A stretch of DNA of 46,053 nt from Planctomycetota bacterium. Lineage in GTDB: Bacteria; Planctomycetota; UBA1135; JAKEFM01. The position numbers were made by a program, and so were the translations under genes. Of this stretch, positions 9,047-17,025 are shown one piece after another. Each line of letters starts with the position of its first letter. Within the stretch, counting starts at the first letter, position 1. The stretch spans positions 1 through 46,053 of the forward strand of contig JAKEFM010000272.1 in the NCBI GenBank assembly GCA_022616055.1, given 5' to 3'. The notes beneath the pieces are model-generated. The model saw only the letters and a list, made by a program, of their open reading frames with translations, had not been told where the DNA came from and did not search any database.

Positions 9047-11932
9047 ATTCCGCGCCTCCCCTCTCTCCTCTCCCCTCCGACTCCGCGAAGGGCCGCGGGC
9101 CTCTCCTTCCTCCTCGCCCTCGCCGCCGGCGCCGGCGGCCTGCGCAACGGACTGTGCGTCGACGGGCGCGCCTTCGTCGTCGAGAACCGGCTCGTCCGCT
9201 CCGTCCGGGAGGATCCCTCCGCGCTCCTCGGCCTCGTCACGACCCCCTACTGGGCGGACGCGAAGGAGCGCCAGGCCCTCTGGCGGCCGCTCGCGAGCCT
9301 CTCCTTCGGCCTCACCTATCTCGGCTTCGGCGCGACGCCGTGGCCCTACCACGCCTTCGTTCTCCTCACGCACGCGGCCGTCTCCGCTCTCGTCGCCCTC
9401 CTCGCGCACCGCCTCGTCGCGGACGCCGGCGCGGCGCTCCTCGCGGGGGCCCTCTTCGCCGTCCACCCGATCCACTCCGAGGTCCTGGGGGACACCGTCG
9501 GTCGCGCGGAGACGCTCTCGGCGCTCCTCGGGATCGCCTCCTTCCTCCTCTACAGAGGCGTCGAGTCGGTCCGCGATCGAAGGTTCGCCGGCGCGGCCGC
9601 CCTCTACTTCCTCGCGACGATGGCGAAGGAGGGACCGCTCTTCGCCGTCCCGGTCCTCCTCGGCCTCCACGACCTCTTCCTCCGTCCCGGGGAGAAGGGG
9701 CTCCTCGGGCGCTGCCGCCGGGCCGCCCCGCGCTGGATCGCCCTCGCGGCCATCGGCGTCCTCCACCTCCTCCTGCGCCTCGCCGTCCTCGGCTCGCTCT
9801 CGCCTCGCTTCACGGCGATCAACCGGCTCGACAACCCCCTCCTCTTCGAGGCCGCTCCCGTGCGGATCGCCAACGCGCTGCGGGTGATGGCCCACGGCCT
9901 GCGTCTCCTCCTCTGGCCCCACCCCCTCTCTGCGGACTACAGCCTCGAGGAGATCCCGGTGGTCCCGGACCTGGGGAGTCCGGGCGCGATCGGCGCCTTC
10001 CTCCTCTTCGCTGCTCTGGCGGTCGGCGCCGGCCTGCTCCTCGCGCGGGGCCGGACCGCCGGATTCGCCCTCGCCTTCCTCCTCGCCCCCTGGCTCCCCT
10101 CCTCGAACCTCCTTTTCGGGGCCGGGACGATCTTCGGCGAGAGGCTCCTCTACCTTCCCTCGGTCGGGCTCTGCCTCCTCGCGGCGACGCTCGTCCCCGC
10201 CCCGGGGCGGCGGAGCCGCGCGGTCGCGGCCGTCGCGTGCGCGGCCCTGGTCCTCCTCGGGATCGCGAGGACGAACACGAGGCTCGGGGACTGGAAGGAC
10301 AACCTCCGTCTCTGGGAAGTGACGGCGACCCGCGACGCCCCGGGGAGCGCGCGGGCGCATGGCGCCCACGCCGTCCATCTCCTCGAGGCGGGCCGCAGGG
10401 AGGAGGCGCTGCGCGGGCTCGAGCGCACGCTCGAGATCTTTCCCGGGTACTACCACGTCCACGGGAAGATGGCGGAGATCCGCCGCCAGGAAGGGGACCT
10501 GCGCGGGGCGGCGGAGGAGATGCTGCGCGCCCTGCGCGGCCAGATCCGGTTCCACGGGAGGGAGGCGCCCGACGCGGACGCGTTCCTGTACGTGATCCTC
10601 CGCGACTACGAGCAGGTCCCCGACGGGATGAAGGAGGCCGCGCGCCAGTTCGAGGCGCTCCTCGCCGAGGGGTTCGACATCCCCCTCCTCCGCGCGTACC
10701 TCGGGGAGGCGCTCGCGGCCGCCGGGGAGATCGCCGCGTCGGAGGAGCAGTACCGGCGGGCCTTCGAGGGACCGCACCCCCCCGTCGCCCGGGCCTCCCA
10801 CGCGATGGCCCTCTTCCGGCAGGGGAGGCACGACGAGGCGCTTCGGGAGGCGGCCGTGATCCGGCCGGACGCCTCGACCCTCGCCCGCCAGCGCAAGCGC
10901 CTCGTCACCGGGCAGATCGCCCGCGCGAGGGGAGCCGCGCAGGAGGCGGTCGAGGCCTTCGACGAGATCCTCGCCGACGAGGAGATCGATCCGCTCATCA
11001 CCCACCAGGCGCGCTTCGCGAGGGGGATGGCGGGCTCCGACCTCGCCTTCGCCCTCCGGAACCTCCGCCCCGAGGAGGCCCTCGAGAGGCTCGTGCGGGC
11101 GCGGGCCGACCTCGAGGCCGCCCTCGGCCGGACCGATCCCACGGGACCGGTCGCGGCCGCCGGGGTGGGACGCCTCGTCTCGATCCTCTCCGTCCTCGGC
11201 GAGCTCGACGCCGCCGAATCGGTCCTCCGCCGCGGGATCGGGGCGCAGCCGCAGACCGAATCGCTCCGCCTGCTCCTCGTCGGTCTCCTCGCGGGTCGCG
11301 GCCGCCTCGCCGCGGCGCGGGCGGAGATCGCGCCGCTCCGCGAGCGCGCGCCGCAGCAGCCAAGCCTCCTCCTCCTCGAGGGGGAGCTCCTCCTCTCCTC
11401 GGGAGACGCGGAGGGGGCGAAGGAGCGCGCCTCCCGGGCGGCCGAGCTCGCCCCTTCCTCCCAGCGGGGGGCCCGCGCGCTGCGGGCTCGCGCCGAGGTC
11501 GCCTCCGGGAACGTCGCGGCGGGCCTCGCCCTCCTCGAGCAGGTCGCGGCCGAGCGCCCGACGGACGCGACGGTCGCCGGCTGGCTCGGCCTGGCGCTCG
11601 TCGACGCGGGGCGGACCGCCGAGGCGCGAGGGGCGCTCTCTCGCGCCGTCGAGCTCGGGATCGAGGAGGCCGCCGTCTTCGACGCGCTCGCGCGGCTCCA
11701 CGGATTCAACGAGCCACGGGATCTCCCCTCGGCGACCCGGCTCTCCGACCAGGCCCTCGCGCTCGCGCCGGGGGACCCGCGCTACCTCCACACCCGCGCC
11801 CGCCTCCACCTCGCCTCGGGAGAGAAGGAGAGTGCGCGCGCCGCCCTCGACCGGGCGCTTCCCGCGCTCGGGGACTACTCGCCCGCCGTCGGCGCGCAGG
11901 TCCGCTCCCTCCTCGAGCAGGCGGGACGCTAG
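9047..11932 (+). CDS. TMTC-like membrane glycosyltransferase with long TPR tail (start uncertain, possibly ATT)
   Basis: Paralogue of the divergent TMTC-like gene, about 961 aa if started at ATT 9047. Family hallmarks: a first membrane segment (about 17-32), 'DGRAFVVEN' (39-47), 'WRPLASLSFGL' (79-89), 'AVHPIHSEVLGDTVGRAET' (138-156, the intact TMTC motif including GRAE), the DUF1736-like end 'LSADYSLEEI', and 'GERLLYLPSVGLCLL'. More than half of the protein is then TPR repeats running to the stop. The frame is open back to TAA at 8987-8989, but there is no ATG, GTG or TTG between there and ATG 9620. Starting at 9620 would remove about 190 residues of conserved membrane domain, so the real start must be non-canonical (ATT 9047 is best placed, after the promoter and before a Pro-Arg-Arg stretch and the first helix) or the sequence has an error. 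Ends 4 nt from the convergent CHAT gene. Confidence 0.8.
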   Translation: MPRLPSLLSPPTPRRAAGLSFLLALAAGAGGLRNGLCVDGRAFVVENRLVRSVREDPSALLGLVTTPYWADAKERQALWRPLASLSFGLTYLGFGATPWPYHAFVLLTHAAVSALVALLAHRLVADAGAALLAGALFAVHPIHSEVLGDTVGRAETLSALLGIASFLLYRGVESVRDRRFAGAAALYFLATMAKEGPLFAVPVLLGLHDLFLRPGEKGLLGRCRRAAPRWIALAAIGVLHLLLRLAVLGSLSPRFTAINRLDNPLLFEAAPVRIANALRVMAHGLRLLLWPHPLSADYSLEEIPVVPDLGSPGAIGAFLLFAALAVGAGLLLARGRTAGFALAFLLAPWLPSSNLLFGAGTIFGERLLYLPSVGLCLLAATLVPAPGRRSRAVAAVACAALVLLGIARTNTRLGDWKDNLRLWEVTATRDAPGSARAHGAHAVHLLEAGRREEALRGLERTLEIFPGYYHVHGKMAEIRRQEGDLRGAAEEMLRALRGQIRFHGREAPDADAFLYVILRDYEQVPDGMKEAARQFEALLAEGFDIPLLRAYLGEALAAAGEIAASEEQYRRAFEGPHPPVARASHAMALFRQGRHDEALREAAVIRPDASTLARQRKRLVTGQIARARGAAQEAVEAFDEILADEEIDPLITHQARFARGMAGSDLAFALRNLRPEEALERLVRARADLEAALGRTDPTGPVAAAGVGRLVSILSVLGELDAAESVLRRGIGAQPQTESLRLLLVGLLAGRGRLAAARAEIAPLRERAPQQPSLLLLEGELLLSSGDAEGAKERASRAAELAPSSQRGARALRARAEVASGNVAAGLALLEQVAAERPTDATVAGWLGLALVDAGRTAEARGALSRAVELGIEEAAVFDALARLHGFNEPRDLPSATRLSDQALALAPGDPRYLHTRARLHLASGEKESARAALDRALPALGDYSPAVGAQVRSLLEQAGR

Positions 11933-11936
11933 TCGA

Positions 11937-14858
11937 TCAGCGCGGATCCCCGTAGAGGACGAAGCCCGCCCACGCGCGCGGATCCCCGGAGCGGGCCCGG
12001 GCCGCCTCGCGGGCCGCCCGGAGCGCCTCGACCGGACGGTCGGGCGTCCGCGCGAGGGCGGCGGAGAGGTCCCCCAGGAAGGCCGGATCGTCGGAGCCGG
12101 GGAAGAGCCGGAAGAGGAGGCGCTTCGCCCCCGCCGCGAGGAAGGACCGCGCGAAGAGCGGGAAGGGGCTCTCCTCGATCGGCGCGCGCGTCGTCGGGAG
12201 AAGGACGAGCTCCGCCCGGTAGAGGGCCTGGCGCACCTCGAAGGCGCTGAGGAACCCCTCCCCCGACCGGCCGAGCCCCGCGTCGGGGCTGCAGGAGAAC
12301 CCGGCGAGCCACCTCGCGTTCGCCCCGGGGGCCCAGGGGAGGGCGTAGAGGACGACGCGGTAGGCCGTCCGGTCGCCCCAGAGGGCGTCCTCGGTCGCCT
12401 CCTTCCCGGCGCGCGCGTGGACCCGCGGCAGCCGCAGGGTCCCGTCGCCCCGCAGGAGCCCCTCGACGCGGGGGAGCTCCTCGGGAGAGCAGAACGCCCG
12501 CGCGCCGCGCAGCGCCAGTTCCCGGCAGCCGGACCCGTCCTCGGCGGCGGCCTCGCCGGGGACGCGCCCCGCCCCGAGCGCGAACTCGGCCGCCGCGACC
12601 CTCTCGCGCGTGGCTCCGAATCCCCCTCCCGTCACGACGAGGAGGTCGGTCGTCTCCTTCGGCCCCTCGATCGGCTCCCCCGTCTCCGGCAGGAGGAAGT
12701 GGAAGGAGGGGATGCACGCGATCGAGCGGCCGAGGCCGGCCGGCTCCTCGGAAGCGCCCGTTCCGTCGGAGATCGGGAGGAGGTCGAAGGGGAGTGCGTG
12801 GAGGATCCCGTCCGCGCTGATCCAGAGTTCCCGCTTCCCCGACAGCGAGGGGAGGGCGGGGCCGAGAAGGAGAGAGGAGAGCGATCGGGCGGCGGCCGCC
12901 GCCCCCGGATCTCCGCCGTGGAGGAGAGGGAGATAGGCGCGGACCGCCGCCTCGATCTCGCCGCGCGGCGGAAGGGGGAGGCGCTCCTGTGCCTCGGCGG
13001 TGAGGAGGGCGAGGAACGAGCCTGATTCCCCGAGGAAGTAGCCGAGGTAGGCGCCGCGCGCCCCGAGGGTGCGCTCCCGCGCGCCCCGCGCCTCCGCCGA
13101 GGTCACCCGCCGGAACTGGGCGAGGAAGCGCGCGAGGCTCCGATCGCGTCCCCGGATCAGGCGCAGCTCCTCCTCGGCGAGTGCGACGCGCCCCCGCAGG
13201 TCCGGGGCCATGCCTCTCCCGGCCGGCGCCGAGGCCTCCGCGCGCTGGAGCTCTCCCCGCAGTCGCGCCAGGCCGTCCTCCGCCGACTTCCTCGAGAAGG
13301 GGGGGAGGCCGGGCCGGTCGGCCGGCGGCCTCTCGAAGCGCCGCAGGTCGAGGGCGTCACGGAACGAGCGCAGGTGGTCGGCGGCGAGGACCGGCTCGTC
13401 GAAGTCGAGCGCGACGTTCCCCGTCCGCGAGGCGGGGGCGAAGAGCCCGGGGACGGAAGGGACGGCTTCCCGGATCCGGCGGCCGATCTCGATCCGGAAG
13501 TCCTCCGGGCACCAGGGAAGGCGCATGTGGAGGAGGTTCGCCACGAGGCCCGCGTGGAACTCCATCGCGGGGCCCTTGCGCCCGAGCCGGGCGCGAAGCG
13601 GGAGGGCGGCGGCGACGGCGAGGGTCTGGCGGAAGGGGAGGCTTCCGTCGCGCCAGGTCGAGGCCGCCTCCGCGGCGGCCCGTTCCGCCGCGTCGAGATT
13701 CCCCCGCGCGAGCTCCAGGTCCCCCTGGACGAGGTCCGCGGTCCCGAGGCCCGCCGTCCTCCTTCCCGACCCGGTCTCCTGCACGACCGACTGGAGGACC
13801 TCGGCGGCCTCGGGGAGGGCGCCGCAGCCGAGGAGGGCCCGCGCGTAGGCGAGCGCGCTCGCGTCCCGGACCCTCGGGTCCTTCCCCCCCGAGGCGTGGC
13901 CGAGCGCGCGGCGCGCGAGGGCGAGCGCCTCCTGCTGCCGGCCGAGGCGTCCTGCCGCCTGGGCGGCGAGGGAGAGGTCGAGCGCCGCGGCTTCCCGGTT
14001 CCCGGCCTCGACGTGGGCCCCCTCCGCCGCGAGGAGGAACTCGAGAGCCTTCCCGGGGAGTCCGGCGTAGAGGAGGAGGCGGCCTCGACCGCGGGCGACC
14101 CTCCCTCGCGCGGCGGGGGCTCCCTCCCCCTTCCGCTCCGCCTCCGCCACCCGCACCCAGGCCTCCCCATACCGGCCGACCGAGAGGAGCGACTCGGCGA
14201 GGCCGCAGGTCGCGACGGCCTGGGCGACGCGGTCGTCCAGGGAGGAGGTCTCCGCGACGAGCCCCTCGAACGCGGACACGGCCGCGTCGTTCAAGTCGGC
14301 GGCGAGGTACGCGTCGGCGAGGATGCGCGTGAGGCTCCCGGCGCCCCTCGCGGGACGGCCCTCCGCCGGGTCTCCCGGCGACTCGACGGCCGCCTCGGCC
14401 ACCTTGAAGTCCCAGCCGAGGGCGTGGACGCGCTCGAGGTACCGGGGGTGGAGGCGCCGGTAGGGCGCCTCGAGGGAGGCCGTCCGGCAGACGTCGAGGG
14501 CGCCCGCGAAGTAGTCGGCGGCGAGGATGGCCTGCCCCGCGCGATCGCAGGCGTCGGCCGCCCGCTCGAGGATCGCCAGGCGCGTCCCGGGGTGGGCGCG
14601 GCTCTCGAGGAGCGGCTGGAGGGCCCCCTGCGCCTCCTTGGCGCGCCCCTCGCCGAGGAGGGCCTCGAACCGGGCGAGGACCGACCGCTCCTCCTCTCCG
14701 AGGTCGCTTGGGTCGCTTGGGTCGCCGGCTGCCGCCGGGGGAGGGGCCTGGGGACGGATCCGGGGGAGGCGCCCGGAGTGGGGGAGGCGCCCGGGGAGGG
14801 GGAGGAAGACGGGAACCGCGAGGAGAGCCGCGAGGAGGGAGGGGAGGGGAGAGGGCAT
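11937..14858 (-). CDS. Exported TPR protein with degenerate CHAT (caspase-like) domain
   Basis: 973-aa protein starting at ATG, with a hydrophobic signal-like N-terminus (about residues 5-24). Residues of about 55-480 are helical repeats of TPR type ('QAILAADYFAGALDV', 'RYGEAWVRVAEAERKG'). The C-terminal third is a CHAT domain: 'LWISADGILHALPFDLLP', 'ARSFLAAGAKRLLFRLFPG' and the closing 'WAGFVLYGD'. CHAT domains are clan CD (caspase-like) proteases with a His in LHLATHG and a Cys in LSACETG. The matching segments here read 'LYALPWA' (837-843) and 'LLPTTRAP' (886-893), so His is Trp842 and Cys is Thr890 in my alignment. This suggests a non-proteolytic, scaffold or regulatory version. It is monocistronic and divergent from the exported protein at 14951. 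The CHAT call is firm; loss of activity is an inference from the motifs. Confidence 0.85.
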   Translation of the reverse strand: MPSPLPSLLAALLAVPVFLPLPGRLPHSGRLPRIRPQAPPPAAAGDPSDPSDLGEEERSVLARFEALLGEGRAKEAQGALQPLLESRAHPGTRLAILERAADACDRAGQAILAADYFAGALDVCRTASLEAPYRRLHPRYLERVHALGWDFKVAEAAVESPGDPAEGRPARGAGSLTRILADAYLAADLNDAAVSAFEGLVAETSSLDDRVAQAVATCGLAESLLSVGRYGEAWVRVAEAERKGEGAPAARGRVARGRGRLLLYAGLPGKALEFLLAAEGAHVEAGNREAAALDLSLAAQAAGRLGRQQEALALARRALGHASGGKDPRVRDASALAYARALLGCGALPEAAEVLQSVVQETGSGRRTAGLGTADLVQGDLELARGNLDAAERAAAEAASTWRDGSLPFRQTLAVAAALPLRARLGRKGPAMEFHAGLVANLLHMRLPWCPEDFRIEIGRRIREAVPSVPGLFAPASRTGNVALDFDEPVLAADHLRSFRDALDLRRFERPPADRPGLPPFSRKSAEDGLARLRGELQRAEASAPAGRGMAPDLRGRVALAEEELRLIRGRDRSLARFLAQFRRVTSAEARGARERTLGARGAYLGYFLGESGSFLALLTAEAQERLPLPPRGEIEAAVRAYLPLLHGGDPGAAAAARSLSSLLLGPALPSLSGKRELWISADGILHALPFDLLPISDGTGASEEPAGLGRSIACIPSFHFLLPETGEPIEGPKETTDLLVVTGGGFGATRERVAAAEFALGAGRVPGEAAAEDGSGCRELALRGARAFCSPEELPRVEGLLRGDGTLRLPRVHARAGKEATEDALWGDRTAYRVVLYALPWAPGANARWLAGFSCSPDAGLGRSGEGFLSAFEVRQALYRAELVLLPTTRAPIEESPFPLFARSFLAAGAKRLLFRLFPGSDDPAFLGDLSAALARTPDRPVEALRAAREAARARSGDPRAWAGFVLYGDPR

Positions 14859-14909
14859 GCGGGGGGGCGGATCGGGGCGCGCCCGCCGTGGAGAATACCT
14901 CCGCTCGGG

Positions 14910-14937
14910 TTGACCGAGGGGACCCCCGGACTAGACT
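14910..14937 (+). promoter_or_regulatory. Sigma-70-like promoter for the exported protein at 14951
   Basis: -35 box TTGACC (14910-14915, five of six consensus bases), a 16-nt spacer, and -10 box TAGACT (14932-14937, four of six). Transcription would begin only about 7 nt before the ATG at 14951, so the message would be almost leaderless. It lies in the divergent gap between the CHAT gene and the next gene. Confidence 0.5.
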
Positions 14938-14950
14938 GAGGCGCGAACCG

Positions 14951-17020
14951 ATGCGACTCCTCCCCGCCGTGGCCGCTCTGTCGGCCCTTCTCGCCCCTTC
15001 CCAGCCCCAGGATCCCAAGGACTTCTGGAACCGCTTCTCCGCCGCGCTCGCCCTCGCCGACTCCGCCGAGATGAAGAAGGTGGTCGCCGCGAACCCCGAC
15101 GGGGCGCTCCTCGTCTTCTTCCAGAAGGCCGAGCAGCTCGCGGAGAGCGCGGACGCCGAGCTCGAGCAGCAGGTCCGGGCGATCTCGCTCGCCTGGCACG
15201 ACGCGATGGAGGAGGGGTTCCTCGAGAACCAGTACAACTTCATCTCCCGCCTCGGCTCGGACGACCGGGCGAAGCGGCAGGTGGGGATCGGCCTCCTCCG
15301 GGAGGGCCAGGCGGCGATGGAGAAGGCGGGGAAGGGGGACGAGGCGAGCTACGAGGAGGCCCAGAAGAAGTTCCTCCTCGCCGCCCGGGGCTTCGACGAG
15401 GTGAAGGACGCCTACCACTCGGCCCAGGCCTACCACTGGCTCGCGCAGATCTTCGATCCCGAGTCGCGCCCGAAGGGGGGGGAGCCCCGCCGGGCCGTCG
15501 AGTACTACCGCCACGCGCTCGAGCGCTACCAGGCGATCGACCACCGGGGGTCCCGCGTGCGGTCGATCAAGGCGCGCGAGCAGAAGCTCGTGACGATGGG
15601 GCACGACCCGGACCGCCCGCCGCCGGCCGAGGCCGCCCCCGAGGCCCCCTCCAAGGAGGCCCCGGGGGGGGGGCCGAAGGCCGACGACCCGGCGACCGGG
15701 ACGACCCGCTTCGCCCCGGGGAGCGAGTGGGTGGGGGCCGACCTCACCTTCGGCGTGAGCCCCGACGGGGACGGCCTCGAGCTCCCGAGCTACGACGCCG
15801 ACGACGTGATGCTGGCGTGGAACGACGTCGTCGTCCGCGGGAAGGTCTCCGAGGGGCAGCCGAGGGAGAAGCTCAACTTCTTCGATCCCCCCGTCTACCT
15901 CGTCCGGGAGAAGGCGTCGCGCTACTCCCTCGACCTGAACGACGACGGGACCGGGGACGTCGCCGTCAAGTCCCTGAAGGAGCCGACGGAGTTCACGCGC
16001 AAGGGGCCCTCCGGCGAGACGCGCCACGCCCTGCGCCTCGCGACCTTCGGCGAGAGGGAGTCGTTCCAGCGCGCCGAGATCAACTTCGCCCCCTCGGACG
16101 GGTTCGCCCGGCTCGCCTACCGCAGCGTCGGGTTCTTCGGCGGGGAGCTCCGCGGCCAGCCGATCCGGGTCTACGACCTCAACTGCGACGGCCGGTACGG
16201 GGCGGAGCCCGCCCAGATCACCTCGGAGGTGATCGAGGGGGAGCCGGAGGCGCGCTTCGACGGGATGCAGATCGGCAAGGGCTCCCGGGCCGTCCCCGCC
16301 TCCTCGGTCGTCGAGTTCGAGGGGAAGCTCCACCGCCTCCGGCTCGAGTGGACGGGGGGGAAGGCGGCCGCGAGGCTGCGCGAGCTCGCCGTCCCGACCG
16401 GCATCCTCAAGCTCGACGCCCGCGGCCCCTCCTCGGCGAAGCCGGCCCACCTCGTCGTCCGCGAGACGGGCGAGTTCAACGGCGCCTTCTTCGACATCGC
16501 CGCCTCGCCGAAGGGGGTCCTTGTGCCGGCGGGCACCTACCAGATCGCCGGGGGGCTGATCCGCAACGGGAAGGGACCCTCGACGCAGAAGATCGCGATC
16601 CTCAAGGGGAAGTCGGAGGAGTTCCAGGTCGCCGCGGGGGAGACGAAGACCCTGACGATCGGGCGGCCCTACCAGATCGACTTCCAGGTCTCGAAGTCGA
16701 CCGTGGCGGGGGAGACCCGCTACAAGGTCGAGGGGAAGCTCGTGACCGTCTACGGGGCGGCGGGGGAGCGCTACGAGCGGTTCTGGGACGAGGTCCCCCT
16801 CCCCGAGGTGACCTGGAGGAAGGCGGGGTCGAAGTCGGGAGGAGGGAAGGGGAAGGAGATGCGGCGCGCCACCCCCAACGACATCGACAAGCTCGGGTAC
16901 GCGGCCTCGTGGCACCCCCTCGACTTCGAGCTCCCGGCGCCGGGGCCCGGGGAGTGGGAGTTCCACCTCGCCGAGCGGCACAAGATCCTCGGGGAGATCG
17001 CCTCCGACTGGAAGAAGTAG
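14951..17020 (+). CDS. Exported protein of unknown function with DxNxDG loops
   Basis: 689 aa, ATG start. I do not recognise a named family. The N-terminus (residues 1-18, 'MRLLPAVAALSALLAPSQ') is a signal peptide. The next 200 residues are charged and helical, with TPR-like stretches ('YHSAQAYHWLAQIF', 'AVEYYRHALERYQAI'). A Pro/Ala/Gly-rich linker around 220-255 leads to a beta-rich C-terminal part. That part contains 'DLNDDGTGD' (from D328) and 'DLNCDGRYG' (from D409), which look like calcium-binding DxNxDG loops seen in secreted proteins. Later segments resemble carbohydrate-binding or carboxypeptidase-regulatory-type beta domains ('VPAGTYQIAGGLI'), but this is weak. The gene is followed after 5 nt by serS, so the two probably share a transcript. 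A longer reading from 14708 was rejected because it overlaps the divergent gene and lacks the signal peptide at its start. Confidence 0.8.
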   Translation: MRLLPAVAALSALLAPSQPQDPKDFWNRFSAALALADSAEMKKVVAANPDGALLVFFQKAEQLAESADAELEQQVRAISLAWHDAMEEGFLENQYNFISRLGSDDRAKRQVGIGLLREGQAAMEKAGKGDEASYEEAQKKFLLAARGFDEVKDAYHSAQAYHWLAQIFDPESRPKGGEPRRAVEYYRHALERYQAIDHRGSRVRSIKAREQKLVTMGHDPDRPPPAEAAPEAPSKEAPGGGPKADDPATGTTRFAPGSEWVGADLTFGVSPDGDGLELPSYDADDVMLAWNDVVVRGKVSEGQPREKLNFFDPPVYLVREKASRYSLDLNDDGTGDVAVKSLKEPTEFTRKGPSGETRHALRLATFGERESFQRAEINFAPSDGFARLAYRSVGFFGGELRGQPIRVYDLNCDGRYGAEPAQITSEVIEGEPEARFDGMQIGKGSRAVPASSVVEFEGKLHRLRLEWTGGKAAARLRELAVPTGILKLDARGPSSAKPAHLVVRETGEFNGAFFDIAASPKGVLVPAGTYQIAGGLIRNGKGPSTQKIAILKGKSEEFQVAAGETKTLTIGRPYQIDFQVSKSTVAGETRYKVEGKLVTVYGAAGERYERFWDEVPLPEVTWRKAGSKSGGGKGKEMRRATPNDIDKLGYAASWHPLDFELPAPGPGEWEFHLAERHKILGEIASDWKK

Positions 17021-17025
17021 GCCCC

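Noticed and set aside
9154-9156. GTG as start of the second TMTC-like gene
   Set aside because: It is in a different frame (frame 1) from the protein with TMTC motifs and would give a shadow product.
8273-11809. Minus-strand open frame of 1178 codons
   Set aside because: It lies antisense to the TMTC-like gene, is Glu/Arg/Gly-rich low complexity without domains, and comes from the GC-rich third positions. The same holds for the long shadows at 755-3199, 5027-7054, 9154-11955, 14291-16981, 23957-29113, 24574-28371, 30522-32435, 35973-37976 and 43134-45488.
11937-14858. Active caspase-like effector of a defence system
   Set aside because: The catalytic His and Cys are substituted, a signal peptide is present, and there is no CRISPR, gasdermin or other defence gene nearby.
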